Counted from the stretch's first letter, positions 9,666 to 19,874 are shown. The stretch is DNA of 64,000 nt from Myxococcales bacterium (GCA_020633325.1 JACKDX010000002.1:310001-374000); one strand, 5' to 3'. Numbers and translations are program-made. Notes: generated by a model from the letters alone, not told the origin.

Positions 9666-10001
9666 TTGGCGGATTTAGTCCATTGTCCTAAGATGCGCGT
9701 CAGAGATCGCCTCACAAGGCAAGCGCCTGGTCAACTAGGACTTGCATTTGGTATCGAGCCTCGATTGGGCACCAAGCGCATAGAGTCATCAGAAGCACAG
9801 GTGGAGCTCGCGTACGATGCGGTTAATCGGGGAGATATCGATTTAGCGCACCGCTATATCGCCCGAGCGGTACACGACGCGCCACGCGACCCCCATGCAC
9901 AATTGATGGCAGGCATTGTAGCGGACTTGCGCGGCGACAAAGAGGAATCGCGGAGACGTTGGTCCCTATATCTCGGTCTGATGCCAGATGGCATTCTTTG
10001 A
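9666..10001 (+). CDS. small TPR-like protein of unknown function
   Basis: A 111-residue predicted soluble protein. Residues about 45-105 read as one to two helix-turn-helix TPR units (ELAYDAVNRGDIDLAHRYI, ARAVHDAPRDPHAQLMAGIV). The start is either TTG 9666 or ATG 9693; neither has a strong ribosome-binding site. It begins 21 nt from the divergent phosphoesterase and ends 2 nt before the convergent giant TPR gene. Function unknown. I judge it real from its TPR pattern and clean fit between neighbours. Confidence 0.6.
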   Translation: MADLVHCPKMRVRDRLTRQAPGQLGLAFGIEPRLGTKRIESSEAQVELAYDAVNRGDIDLAHRYIARAVHDAPRDPHAQLMAGIVADLRGDKEESRRRWSLYLGLMPDGIL

Positions 10002-10003
10002 AG

Positions 10004-13000
10004 TTAAGGATCAGGGGTGGAGTCATCTGACTCCTCGATTTCTTCAACGGGGTCTGCATCAGCGGTCTGTTTATCCTCCGGGGGAAGTGGCGGCGGAATG
10101 CTGGTTACAGGTGCTCTAAGGTCGGCTTCCCCCTCGAACGCCGCAACCAGAGGCTCTTCTTCGATAATCTCGTTCTGCTCGTCCACGTCTTGCCACATCT
10201 CATCGTCGGGGGGCTTCTGAGCAGTGGTCAATCGCTCGATGTGCTCAAGGGTGTCACGATCGTCGGGCCGTATTTGCAGGGCCTTCTGGAGTGCTTCAAC
10301 GGCTTCATAGCGATTATTGAGCTCGTCTTCCCACACCCGCGCAATATCCCTGTACAGGACAAACCGCTCGTCGGGCACCTCTGTTCGGTCGAGCGCTCTA
10401 CTGAGAGCCACCAAGAGATCATTAAATTTTGCGGTTTTACGTAGGCACCGGTGAAGACGATCCGCAATGTCCTTGTCGTGTCGAAGCAATAGCAACTGCT
10501 GATAGCTACGAGCAGCCTCCTCGGGGCGCTCAAGCCGCTCTTCTAACAGCTTTCCTCTGCGCTCAAGCAACACTGCTGCCGTTGGTGCATCCATTGCGTC
10601 ATCGGCGAGCCCGCCGAGCAGAGCTGAGAGTTCGGGTAACATATCCTGTTCGGTGCAAAGCTTTAGAAGAGAGTCAAGGACCGCCTCGTTGCCCGGCGCG
10701 GCATTGGCTGCGGCCTTGAGCGCTTCGAGGGCCTGCGCCTTTTTTCCCAAAGTCTGCGAAAGATAATGAGCCATATGGACAAATGCGTCGGTCGGCATGT
10801 CGGCACGCCCTTGGCTATAGAGTTCCGTATAGGTCTCAAGCATGGTCTCTTGCGCAGCCGGTGTCTTCTGTGTCTGCTCCTCCGCCTCCGCGGCTGAGAG
10901 GTAGGCATCCATTTCCTGCGCGAGGTCTTCAACCTGCGAAGCGAGCGTATCATCGACAATAGCGATGCGGGCGGCTTGGCTGAGGTACTGAAGGGCGCGT
11001 TTCATATTTCCCAAATCAAACAGACATGTTCGCACGGAACGAAGCAGCGCATCCGTGATCACATGCGGAGCGTCGGCACGGGACCGCAGCCGGTCGTAAA
11101 CGACCAGTAGTTCTTCCGCCCGATCATTGGCGCGCGCGAGAGTCTCAACGCGTTTGATGAGCTCCGCGTCGTCTGGGTCTAATGCGATCGCGCGGAGCAA
11201 GCGGTCTAAGGCTGCTGAGGCATCCTGTGCCTTCGTTTCCAGAATGTCGGCGTGGCGAAATAAGAGTCGACACTTTTTATGAACGTCATCCGTGCTGCGA
11301 AGAAGAGTGTCGTAAACTTGCTCCAAGCGCGGCCAGTCCTCAATCTCAATTGCGAGTCTATCGACCTCATCCAACAATGCCTCATCGGCCAAATCGACGG
11401 CCAATGCTCGCAGCATGGATTCGAGAGCCTCGGATTTTTCTGGGGTAAAATGCTCATACACCTCCGCTGCTGTCCGCCAATATTCAACCTGTCTGCGGGG
11501 CTCTTCCACCTGTTGAGCCAGGTCCACGTATAGCGCCGCCAGCTCTAGACCCCGGTCAGTCGCCTTAGCCAATGCCCGCAGCGCACCGACGGCGTCGGGA
11601 TTGTCACGCTGCACCGCGGGAACGAGCCGTTGCCATGCGCCGTCCACGTCATTCAGTTGCTCCTGGCTGATGTGCGCGCCTTCGAGGGCTGCCCGATCAC
11701 GCAGCACGGGTTCAGACTCAAGGCGTGCCAAAGCATCGACAGCAACGAGCAGGTCTTGGGCCCGGTCAGTACCGCGCAGCATCACTGCAATGCGCCGCTG
11801 AGGCTCGGGATCATCTGCGTCCAGCTCGCACCAGCGTCGAAGTGCACGTTCAGCATCGTGGGGCTGGTCGAGTAACCCATAAAGATCAGCCAGCCGTTGG
11901 ATGATAGCAAGTCTCGGTTCGAGATCTTTAGTGAGGCCCAGCTGGATTTCCAAAGTGTGTGCTAAGATGTCATGGGATTCCGTTTGTTCGCTAAGCGTGA
12001 CCAAAAGAGCAAGTGCGGGCGTGAAACCGGGGTCCAGATCTGTGACGAGGGTTTGGAGCGCTTTGATGGCCCCTTGTGGGTCATTGAGACGCTCTGCCAA
12101 GATTTCGGCCTGCGCGTAGAGCAGGTCGCGCTTTTCCTGCGGGTCCTCGATCACTGGAATCAGTTGCGCAAGGGTGTCACTAAGCGTGTCGTACTCTTCG
12201 CGTTGCCCGTAATAGGACGCCAGGGCTTTAAGAGCCTCGGCATCGGGTTTAATTTCAACAAGCCGCTTCCAAACCTGAGCGGCATTGTCGTTGTCGTTTA
12301 AGCTATCCGTTAGGATACGCCCGACCCGCCTCAACAGTTCGCTTTTAGACTCGGCCTCTTCTTCAAGATCGGCGCGCTTTTGAAGGTAGACTACCAAATC
12401 TTCATGACGCGATGTTCGTTCGAACAAGTCACAAAGGGCATCAAGAGCAGCCGTATCGGTTGGGTTCAACTCGACGGCCTGCTGAAAATAGCCCGCGGCT
12501 CTTTCCAAATCATTAAGTTCGCCGCTGGCGACATGCCCCATTCGCACCAAGAGGCCGCTCCGGGCCGGGGCTTCGACAACCTTCGCATGCTTCTCTAGGA
12601 TTTCGAGCAACTTGTCCTGCCGGCCTTGGCGGCTTTCAATGCGTTCGATGCCCTCGAATGCCTTGATATCGTTGGAAGATTCTTCGAGGAGTGTCTGATA
12701 GACTTTGAGTGCGGATTCGTCATCGTGCAGTTGCTCCTCCAACACCAACCCAAGTGTAAGAAGTATTGGAATGCGAGCTTTTGTATCCTTAACGATGCCC
12801 AAGCGTTCGCGGAGCAATGGCACCGCATCATGATAGCGGCCCTCTTGAAGAAAGAGGTCGGACAACTCCGAAGCCGACTCGAGGTCATCGGGCAAAAGGT
12901 CCCGGACTTTAAGCAGATACTCGATGGCGTTCGTGGCGTCATGCCGGGCATCCCGATGAATCCGCGCGATAGAGTGGTACGCTTTGGCCTGAGCGTGTGG

Positions 13001-14701
13001 ATCTGCGTAAGCCAGTGCCGCACGGTCGAGCACCTGAATTAGGTCATCCCATCGGCCGGCGTGAAAAAGTAAGCGTTCGAGCGCGTCTGTTGCCTCGCGA
13101 TTGGCGGGGTCAAGGCTGGCCACCGCACGCCACGATCCTATCGCACCATCTGCATCTGAGAGGTGCTCCTCGCTGATTCGGGCCGCAAGCCTCAAGCGGT
13201 ACAACTTAGCGTCAACCGACAAGCCCGGCACGCGCGCGGCGGTGAGGGACAAATCACGCAGCTCGTCCCACCGCTTCATGCCTTGCAGTGCATCCTCTAA
13301 GAAACCCAGCGTCTCTGCATCGGCAGGTGAGAGGTCCAAAGCTTGCCTTGCATAGGCGACGGCCTCAGATTGTCGATTCAGGCTCGCCAGAAGCTGCACC
13401 ATTTCGCGCAAACGACTCACCCGCTGCTCTGGTGGCAACGCCGCGATCAACACCGCTAAAGCGCGCTCGGCGCCGGCGGCCTGCTCAGAGCTCTGGTAAA
13501 GTCCTAGCAGCACCTCCGCGGCCCACACATCGGAGCCATCCAACAAGGGTTCTAGACAGGAAATCGCATCGTGTAACTGACCAGCTTTCGCATATGCATG
13601 CCCCAGGCGCTGCCGTACCGTAACCGCCAGCGGATCGTCGGGAGCGTATTCCAAAAACGCGACCCAGCGCTCCGGCATCAGTTGTTCGTATACGTTCGAC
13701 TCGGTGGCAAGTGTTTCAAGCAGTTCCAAGGCTCGCGAATGTCCCGGGTTTGCATCGAGCGCCGCTTGCACATAGGCCAACGCATGTTGGGCGAAGTTAC
13801 GCTGAAATAGCTCGGCATCGGGACCGGGCCCTTGTTGTTCGCTCAGTGCGTGTAACTCGCTCAACGTGAGCTCCGCAACGCGAAAGAGCATCTCGGAAGC
13901 CTGCTGTTTGCGGCTTTCTGATACTTGTGGGTTCTTGCTGTGGGCTGCATCTTGCAGCAACAGGCCCGCAAGTTCGTAGAGAATGTTAACGTCATTGCCC
14001 GCGAACTCACTCGCCTGAGTTAGGGCGTTGATCGCGCCTTTCATGTCGTTTAGATGCATGTGGCGAATTCCGGCAAGCTCTCTTAGTAAGGCTGCCTTAC
14101 GGGCGGGTTCCCGCTCGGCTGAAACTTCTTGTTCGCACAATCCCGAGGCCATTCGCCAGTTGCCCTCATTGCGATAGAGTTCTCGTGCCGCATAGATGGC
14201 CGATACCAGTGTAGGATCGATTTCAAATGCCTTGCGATAGTGGTAAATAGCGCGATCGGGCCTCGAAAAGCGATGCCGCCATAGCTCTCCTAAACGAAAG
14301 TGAAGCAGGGCTGCTTGCGGGTCGCTCTCATTTTTTTTTGAGAGAACCTGGATCCGTTGTTGAATTAAACGTACGAGCCGCTCGTAGTCCCCTGAGTGCT
14401 CGATTAGCGCTTCGATTTGGTCTGACGCCCGGGAATGTCCGGGGCTTCGTGAAAGAGCGCGCTCGAGCAGCGAGAACCCCCTACGCGAATCGCCTAAGTT
14501 TTGCGCAAACTGCGCTGCCTCGACAAACGCATCTGCGGCGGTCTCGCTGTCGGTTTGCTGGCTTGCCCAGCCCTCCAGCAGATTGACCAACGAAGCATAA
14601 TCGGCCATCCGATGGTAATGCTTCCGCAATGTCGAGAAGGCCTCCCGATCATTAGGGTCGCGCCGAAGTCGTGCAATAAGCTCCTCAACTGTAGCTGGCA
14701 T
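10004..14701 (-). CDS. giant tetratricopeptide-repeat protein (1565 aa)
   Basis: Almost the whole protein (about 15-1490) is made of helical TPR or SEL1-like repeats with recurring phrases such as LVxLLExRAxxE, AxxAYxxAL and PDDxEAL. The last 70 residues are acidic and proline-rich (EEIEESDD near the end). There is no signal peptide or membrane helix, so it should be cytoplasmic. Proteins of this kind are common in myxobacteria and act as large scaffolds, but no partner can be named. ATG 14701 starts it and fits the repeat register. Confidence 0.85.
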   Translation of the reverse strand: MPATVEELIARLRRDPNDREAFSTLRKHYHRMADYASLVNLLEGWASQQTDSETAADAFVEAAQFAQNLGDSRRGFSLLERALSRSPGHSRASDQIEALIEHSGDYERLVRLIQQRIQVLSKKNESDPQAALLHFRLGELWRHRFSRPDRAIYHYRKAFEIDPTLVSAIYAARELYRNEGNWRMASGLCEQEVSAEREPARKAALLRELAGIRHMHLNDMKGAINALTQASEFAGNDVNILYELAGLLLQDAAHSKNPQVSESRKQQASEMLFRVAELTLSELHALSEQQGPGPDAELFQRNFAQHALAYVQAALDANPGHSRALELLETLATESNVYEQLMPERWVAFLEYAPDDPLAVTVRQRLGHAYAKAGQLHDAISCLEPLLDGSDVWAAEVLLGLYQSSEQAAGAERALAVLIAALPPEQRVSRLREMVQLLASLNRQSEAVAYARQALDLSPADAETLGFLEDALQGMKRWDELRDLSLTAARVPGLSVDAKLYRLRLAARISEEHLSDADGAIGSWRAVASLDPANREATDALERLLFHAGRWDDLIQVLDRAALAYADPHAQAKAYHSIARIHRDARHDATNAIEYLLKVRDLLPDDLESASELSDLFLQEGRYHDAVPLLRERLGIVKDTKARIPILLTLGLVLEEQLHDDESALKVYQTLLEESSNDIKAFEGIERIESRQGRQDKLLEILEKHAKVVEAPARSGLLVRMGHVASGELNDLERAAGYFQQAVELNPTDTAALDALCDLFERTSRHEDLVVYLQKRADLEEEAESKSELLRRVGRILTDSLNDNDNAAQVWKRLVEIKPDAEALKALASYYGQREEYDTLSDTLAQLIPVIEDPQEKRDLLYAQAEILAERLNDPQGAIKALQTLVTDLDPGFTPALALLVTLSEQTESHDILAHTLEIQLGLTKDLEPRLAIIQRLADLYGLLDQPHDAERALRRWCELDADDPEPQRRIAVMLRGTDRAQDLLVAVDALARLESEPVLRDRAALEGAHISQEQLNDVDGAWQRLVPAVQRDNPDAVGALRALAKATDRGLELAALYVDLAQQVEEPRRQVEYWRTAAEVYEHFTPEKSEALESMLRALAVDLADEALLDEVDRLAIEIEDWPRLEQVYDTLLRSTDDVHKKCRLLFRHADILETKAQDASAALDRLLRAIALDPDDAELIKRVETLARANDRAEELLVVYDRLRSRADAPHVITDALLRSVRTCLFDLGNMKRALQYLSQAARIAIVDDTLASQVEDLAQEMDAYLSAAEAEEQTQKTPAAQETMLETYTELYSQGRADMPTDAFVHMAHYLSQTLGKKAQALEALKAAANAAPGNEAVLDSLLKLCTEQDMLPELSALLGGLADDAMDAPTAAVLLERRGKLLEERLERPEEAARSYQQLLLLRHDKDIADRLHRCLRKTAKFNDLLVALSRALDRTEVPDERFVLYRDIARVWEDELNNRYEAVEALQKALQIRPDDRDTLEHIERLTTAQKPPDDEMWQDVDEQNEIIEEEPLVAAFEGEADLRAPVTSIPPPLPPEDKQTADADPVEEIEESDDSTPDP

Positions 14702-14812
14702 ACCCGGTGGCTGAGCCTAGCATGCCGAATGCACTTCCGGAGGATTTTAAGCGTGAGAATTGACCCCTGGAGCCGAAATTAACCAGTCGCTGCCAGCGCC
14801 AGAACGAAGGGA

Positions 14813-15310
14813 CTACACGCGCTGGACATTGAGCGGCTCACTCAGAAACACATGAGCGCCCAGCGGCTTGCGCGCTTGAAATCCCTTATCGGGCTCGTGG
14901 TAATGCGCAATGTCGCGCTCCCCGATATGCCAGCACAATAGGACCACATCCGCACCATCCCGGTACGAGCGGAAATCGACGAGGCCTCGTTCGACGTCTT
15001 TCACCTGCGCTCCGGTACTGTGGATGGCCTCAAGTTCGTCGCGAATACACGCGTACAATGCCCGCGCAGTGGCCAAGGTGGGTATGGCAGACTGAGGCAG
15101 TTCGACCGCGTCATGGGCTGCCAAAAGATCCGGGGTAACCGCAACATGGAGATCCGACAGCTGCTCCGCGGTGGTCCGTAAGAGGCTGTGCAACTGAAAG
15201 ACCCGTCGCATGTGCCCGCGGATTCTCGGCAATGCCGCAGTTGCCTCCTGCAGCGTAAAATATCGTATCTTCGAGGGCACCTGGTTAATTATCCTAGTAA
15301 GTGATGGCAT
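14813..15310 (-). CDS. DUF2203 family protein
   Basis: About 165 residues with the hallmark motifs of DUF2203: RYFTLQEATAALPRIR near the N-terminus, then GAQVKDVERGLVDFRSYRDGADVVLLCW and a C-terminal WHIGERDIAHYHEPDKGFQARKPL pattern. Cytoplasmic and of unknown biochemical role. I prefer the ATG at 15310; an alternative at 15322 adds four residues. It is divergent from pdxH with about 33 nt between starts, so the promoters share that gap. Confidence 0.85.
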   Translation of the reverse strand: MPSLTRIINQVPSKIRYFTLQEATAALPRIRGHMRRVFQLHSLLRTTAEQLSDLHVAVTPDLLAAHDAVELPQSAIPTLATARALYACIRDELEAIHSTGAQVKDVERGLVDFRSYRDGADVVLLCWHIGERDIAHYHEPDKGFQARKPLGAHVFLSEPLNVQRV

Positions 15311-15343
15311 AGTCAAACGCATTTCCCATGTCGAGACCTACCT

Positions 15344-15931
15344 ATGCATACCCTTGACCATCCCATCGCCCGATTTGAGCAGCGTTTTGAGGCAGCCCGC
15401 CAGGCAGAGCCTTGTGATGTGACTGCGATGAGCCTCGCAACCTCCGATCCCGACGGGCATCCCTCGGTGCGGGTGGTGCTCCTGAAAAACGTGACACCTC
15501 AAGGCGGTTTTGATTTCTATACCAATTTGCGCAGCCGGAAGTCACAGCAGTTGATGGCCAATCCCCATGCCGCTCTGTGTTTCCTCTGGATGACACTGGG
15601 CGAACAGGTTCGTATTGAAGGCTCAGTAAAGCGCCTTCTATCTGGCGATGAGGACGCCTATTTTGCGACGAGGGACAAAGGAAGCCAACTCGGGGCCTGG
15701 GCCTCTAAGCAAAGTCAGCCGCTGTCTGACCGTGACGAGCTGGAGCAGCGGCTTACGGCAGTGCGCCAACGCTTTTTGGAAGGGCCGGTCCCACGCCCAG
15801 ATTTTTGGGGAGGTTATCGGCTCATGGCGCAACGTATTGAGTTTTGGTCTGCCGGGCAGGACCGTCTTCATCACCGAGAACTGTACGTAAGAGCAGGCCT
15901 CGGCTGGCAGAAGAGTTTGCTTTATCCATGA
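15344..15931 (+). CDS. pdxH: pyridoxamine 5'-phosphate oxidase PdxH
   Basis: FMN-dependent oxidase forming pyridoxal 5'-phosphate from PNP or PMP, the last step of vitamin B6 salvage. Visible FMN/PLP-binding stretches are SVRVVLLKN, FYTNLRSRKSQQL, ALCFLW, QVRIEGSV and the C-terminal PRPDFWGGYRL and RLHHRELY patterns. The 195 residues are slightly shorter than the E. coli enzyme at the N-terminus, as in many bacteria. Its product would serve ArgD upstream and other PLP enzymes, but no operon link is seen. Confidence 0.93.
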   Translation: MHTLDHPIARFEQRFEAARQAEPCDVTAMSLATSDPDGHPSVRVVLLKNVTPQGGFDFYTNLRSRKSQQLMANPHAALCFLWMTLGEQVRIEGSVKRLLSGDEDAYFATRDKGSQLGAWASKQSQPLSDRDELEQRLTAVRQRFLEGPVPRPDFWGGYRLMAQRIEFWSAGQDRLHHRELYVRAGLGWQKSLLYP

Positions 15932-15994
15932 GAGGAACATCCGTTTAGCATTGTGCATGGACAGGAATGTTGGCGCGTGCCTAGCGGAATATTC

Positions 15995-16022
15995 TTGACT
16001 CCCGTAAACGCGTACATATGCT
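15995..16022 (+). promoter_or_regulatory. candidate sigma-70 promoter for the cold-shock gene
   Basis: TTGACT (15995-16000), a 16-nt spacer and TATGCT (16017-16022) give a good -35/-10 pair. Transcription from about 16030 would produce a leader of roughly 108 nt, in keeping with the long untranslated leaders of cold-shock mRNAs. The remainder of the 206-nt gap after pdxH shows no gene. Confidence 0.45.
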
Positions 16023-16137
16023 CGCGTGTGTGTGCTCATATCCGAATTTATGGTGGCGAGGCTCTGCGCGAAGCATGCTCGGTTTTATAAGAGCGGTGTG
16101 AGAGAAGCCTTGTAGCCAGGCCATCAGGGGGTTAGCT

Positions 16138-16365
16138 ATGCCAATCGGCAAGGTCAAATGGTTTAACGATGCAAAAGGGTTCGGATTCATCACGCTCGAT
16201 GAAGGCCCTGATGTCTTTGTGCATTATTCACAAATCTCAGGCGATGGTTTTCGCACCCTTGAAGAAGGCGATACCGTCGAGTTTGAAATCAAGGAGGGAC
16301 CAAAAGGGTTGCTAGCAGAACGCGTCACGAAGTCCCAGCCTCCACCGCCGCAAGTTACTTCTTAG
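16138..16365 (+). CDS. cold-shock protein, CspA family
   Basis: A 75-residue single-strand nucleic-acid-binding OB-fold protein. RNP1 (KGFGFI, 13-18) and RNP2 (VFVHYS, 26-31) are intact, as is the opening GKVKWFND. A short proline-rich tail (QPPPPQ) extends the usual 66-70 residues. A GGGGG run sits seven bases before ATG 16138. It would act as an RNA chaperone. It converges on the next gene with only 15 nt between stops. Confidence 0.93.
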   Translation: MPIGKVKWFNDAKGFGFITLDEGPDVFVHYSQISGDGFRTLEEGDTVEFEIKEGPKGLLAERVTKSQPPPPQVTS

Positions 16366-16380
16366 GCCGTTCACGCCCGC

Positions 16381-16812
16381 CTAAGTAGCGATGTATTTTT
16401 CAATCTCGAGGGCCCAGCGCACTTCATCGACCACATTCCCTACGTCCTCGGAGTTTTTCGTATAAGTCACCTCATGCCACGTGTCTAATACTTGAGAGGG
16501 GCTGGTGGGGTTTTTGATTTCCGTTACGCGATGCGATGCTTCAGCATAACCTCTGGCACCAGCGAAGGGACCTACGCGGTTTCGCACCTTCGCAAACAGT
16601 TCTTCAGGGGGAGAGTTGGGGAAGTCCGAGCGTTGGCAGCGGGCGGTGAAACTTACCGAAAGCTTTGTGCCCAATCCAACACGAATGCTTGAGTCCATAA
16701 GATGCACGCGTACGCGCTCCGCGATGTAAATCTCCTCTGGGAATGCGCGATAGACTTCAACGCCCGCCTGGGTCAGCGCAAATTTCAAACGTTCGACATC
16801 AGTTGCTGGCAT
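16381..16812 (-). CDS. conserved-looking hypothetical protein
   Basis: A 143-residue protein that I do not recognise. It has a mixed alpha/beta pattern with no signal peptide or membrane helix. It opens with MPATDVERLKFALTQAGVEVYRAF and contains IYIAERVRVHLMDSSI, an alternating beta strand (KLSVSFTARCQ) and a charged, possibly helical C-terminus. It lies between the cspA-like gene and the UPF0182 gene and may be co-transcribed with the latter (89-nt gap). Cytoplasmic location is inferred. The reading frame has natural codon use and is the only long one here. Confidence 0.7.
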   Translation of the reverse strand: MPATDVERLKFALTQAGVEVYRAFPEEIYIAERVRVHLMDSSIRVGLGTKLSVSFTARCQRSDFPNSPPEELFAKVRNRVGPFAGARGYAEASHRVTEIKNPTSPSQVLDTWHEVTYTKNSEDVGNVVDEVRWALEIEKYIAT

Positions 16813-16901
16813 GGGGAGTTGCGTACAAGGTCTCCATTACTCAAACGCGTGAAGATTTTAGCATGACCCAGCCATGCCTGCCAAAGTTCTGCGCGGGAAA
16901 T

Positions 16902-19682
16902 CTACTGCATCTGCTTGAGCACCTCTCCAAGCGCCTGAAGCTCTTCTCCGTACCGGGCCCAATCTCCATTGCGCTGAGCGTCGACGGCTTGCTGATAATG
17001 TGACCAGGCTCTAGCGCGGAGTTCATCTGTGCTGCCTGATGCCTCGGACGAGGCTTTAGGTTGGCGCGACGTCGCTTGCGCCGGTAAATCTCGTGTTTCA
17101 GGTGCGTGTGCCGAGACGACGCCGCCCGTGTCCTTCGGGTTTTCTTCCGCTCCAAACAGCCGCGAAAGCGCTTCGTCCAGTGTGCGCTCCATGGCGATAC
17201 CGTTCTCGTAAGCGACAACGACACGCTTTAGCTCGGGAATTTTACCACCTTGAGAGCGCAAATACAATGGCTGAACGTAAATGAGAGATTCCTCGATAGG
17301 TATGACCAGTAGTGTGCCCAAAATTGCCTGAGACCCCCGCTGATCCCACAAGGAGATCTGTCTCGAAATCTCGGCGTCTTGGTTGATGCGATTGGCAATC
17401 TGTTGTGGACCGAAGACCAAGCGGTCTTTCGGAAACGCGTACACCACGAGCTCGCCCAAATGCTGCCCGTCACTGCGCGCCACCAGCCATGCTGCGAGAT
17501 TGTCCTTCCTTTTGGGGGTAAACGGTAACATGAGGATGAACTCCGGGCTTTGTTCTCCTGGGAGCTTCATCACGGTGTAATACGGTTCGAGATCTTTGCG
17601 GCTCTCGCCCTGAGTCAAGGCGGGAATTTCCCACTGGTCTTCACGGTTATAGACGAGCTCCGCGCTTGTCATGTGGTAAACGCTAAACATTTCGGTCTGC
17701 AAATTAAACATGTCTAGTGGGTAACGCAGATGGGTGCGAATATCCTGAGGCATTGCTCGCAGGGGTTTAAACATGTGAGGAAGGATCTTACGCCAGGTGC
17801 GCAGTATGGGATCACGGTCATCGACAACGTAGAATGTGACGCTACCGTCGTATGCGTTAATGACGGTCTTTACAGCATTACGGATGTAGTTAAGCCCGGC
17901 GCTAGCCGCCTCCGCATAGGGATAGTGCGTGGTGTGCGTGTAACCATCCATGATCCATACCAAAGTGCCATCTGCACGTATCACAAGATACGGGTCGTGA
18001 TCGTAGGCCAAAAATGGCGCCACTTTCTGGACCCGCTCCTTTATATTTCGGAACAACAATGCGCGACTTCCGGGTCGCACATCATCAGAAAGCAGTATTT
18101 TGATTGAACCAAAATGCAACGCCAAAGATAGCTGCGTTACCAATGAATCGAGCGGAATGCCGCCTCCGCCCTTATAAGAAGTGAATACGCTCCCGTCATC
18201 CGTGGGATGGTGAAACTCGGGGTTCCTCGTGCGCACGAACACATAGTCGTTTGAGAGCTCGCCGTAATAGATGGCGGGCTCGGTAACTTTGAGCGAGGGT
18301 TTGCTCGATTCGGGAGGTATGTCCTTGACAAAGAGTACAGGCAGTCCTTCCGGGGTCGCTTGATTGACGGGGCCTAGGGTCAATCCGTAGCCGTGCGTAA
18401 ATGTGAACCGTTCGTTGATCCAGGTTCGATTCGGTAGGCTGTCTGAAGAAAGCTCTCGCGGCGAAAGCATGGTTTGGCGAAGCTTGCCGTCGAGGACATA
18501 GCGGTCGTTGTCCACCGATGCGAAATCGTAATACGTCCGAATTTCCTGAATTTGCGCAAACGTATCCAATAAGGGGCCATGATCCCAGACACGAATGTTC
18601 TCAATGGTGTCACGGTTGTTCTCAATATCCTTGTGAGTGAGTACTGACTCCGCAGACAACACACGCGCGCTAACCTTATCAAGATTGAACGCTTCTCGGG
18701 TGGCCTGAATGTTGTAATCAATGAAGCGCGACTCCTTGTCGAACTCGTTGGGCACAACACTGAATTTTTGGACTACGGCGGGATAGACTCGCACACCCAA
18801 AATATCCACCGCTAGATATAGCCCGAGCGCGAGGGCGACAAGCGACAGTCGCTCCTTGGCTGCGTTCAGAATCAATAAAACGGCTCCTAGGATTGAGACG
18901 ATCATCTTCACACGCAGCGCAGGCATGCGCGCATAGATATCGCTGTAGCTCGCCCCGACCACGGGGCCTGAATGGGAGAAGAGCAAATTAACAATCGCCA
19001 GATGGGTCTCGTAGGCGAGCACGAGCGCGATTGCTGCCAACAGGAGACTCAGATGCACTCGGGCAGCAGATGTGATGCGTAAACCAGTTTGCAGCATGAG
19101 CGCGCCGCGACCTAAGTAAATTACGCCTGCCACAACGCCCAGAAAAACCAGCACCCCGAGAGCCATGCCCGAGCCAAACTCTCGGAGCGGCAATTGGAAC
19201 ACATAGTAGCCAATGTCATAGCCCAAAATAGGGTCGGCTTTTTGAAAGCGAGTCCCGTGTAGGGCCATAAGCCAGGTATCCCAATGGGCAGATGCAGCGA
19301 GGCCACTAAGCAATCCGGCAAACAGTGTGGCGGGCCAAATGATTTTTGTGACGATCCGCCCCAAATCCACCTGCACCAAGCCGCGCGGATCCCGCACGTA
19401 GAGCGGATAAAGGTCTCTAGAAAAACGCACAGCCAGGCGGGCGTTGCCATAAAACAATGCGGCGATGAGCACGCCTACGCTCAGGCCGATGAGCACCTTG
19501 GTTCCAAAGATGGTGAAGAACGTATCTGAGAAGTGAAGGGCGCGAAACCAGAGCATGTCGACGTAAAGGCTGCCAAGCGTAGGCAACACCACGCCCAACA
19601 CCGCGACGGCGATCAGGATCGCAATCACAAGGCCACGTTTTGGGTATCTAGCTATTTTGGGCATGGCTGAGGGCGCTAACAT
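16902..19682 (-). CDS. UPF0182 family large membrane protein
   Basis: A 926-residue protein of the UPF0182 (COG1615) family. About seven hydrophobic helices fill residues 20-310. A large extracytoplasmic domain of 500 or more residues follows, with family phrases such as FIDYNIQATREAFNL, IENIRVWDHGPLLDTFAQ and EIRTYYDFASVDNDRY. A low-complexity, possibly helical C-terminus ends the chain. Function is not known for the family. ATG 19682 is used; ATG 19664 (MPKIARY) is an alternative. Confidence 0.9.
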   Translation of the reverse strand: MLAPSAMPKIARYPKRGLVIAILIAVAVLGVVLPTLGSLYVDMLWFRALHFSDTFFTIFGTKVLIGLSVGVLIAALFYGNARLAVRFSRDLYPLYVRDPRGLVQVDLGRIVTKIIWPATLFAGLLSGLAASAHWDTWLMALHGTRFQKADPILGYDIGYYVFQLPLREFGSGMALGVLVFLGVVAGVIYLGRGALMLQTGLRITSAARVHLSLLLAAIALVLAYETHLAIVNLLFSHSGPVVGASYSDIYARMPALRVKMIVSILGAVLLILNAAKERLSLVALALGLYLAVDILGVRVYPAVVQKFSVVPNEFDKESRFIDYNIQATREAFNLDKVSARVLSAESVLTHKDIENNRDTIENIRVWDHGPLLDTFAQIQEIRTYYDFASVDNDRYVLDGKLRQTMLSPRELSSDSLPNRTWINERFTFTHGYGLTLGPVNQATPEGLPVLFVKDIPPESSKPSLKVTEPAIYYGELSNDYVFVRTRNPEFHHPTDDGSVFTSYKGGGGIPLDSLVTQLSLALHFGSIKILLSDDVRPGSRALLFRNIKERVQKVAPFLAYDHDPYLVIRADGTLVWIMDGYTHTTHYPYAEAASAGLNYIRNAVKTVINAYDGSVTFYVVDDRDPILRTWRKILPHMFKPLRAMPQDIRTHLRYPLDMFNLQTEMFSVYHMTSAELVYNREDQWEIPALTQGESRKDLEPYYTVMKLPGEQSPEFILMLPFTPKRKDNLAAWLVARSDGQHLGELVVYAFPKDRLVFGPQQIANRINQDAEISRQISLWDQRGSQAILGTLLVIPIEESLIYVQPLYLRSQGGKIPELKRVVVAYENGIAMERTLDEALSRLFGAEENPKDTGGVVSAHAPETRDLPAQATSRQPKASSEASGSTDELRARAWSHYQQAVDAQRNGDWARYGEELQALGEVLKQMQ

Positions 19683-19874
19683 GAATGACTCCGAGGGGCA
19701 ATGTGAGACGAAAGCCGCTGGAGAGGGTGCTGGTCCGCTCGCTAGCGAATGCCAGGTCTAACCTGCCTTGCATCACTGCGCTTTGCGCAGTAATTTACTG
19801 GCTCGCAGAAGACACTTCTTCAGGTCTTACTGCGTGGGAAATGGCCGCTGGGTGGCCAGAGAATGGGAGAGTCA

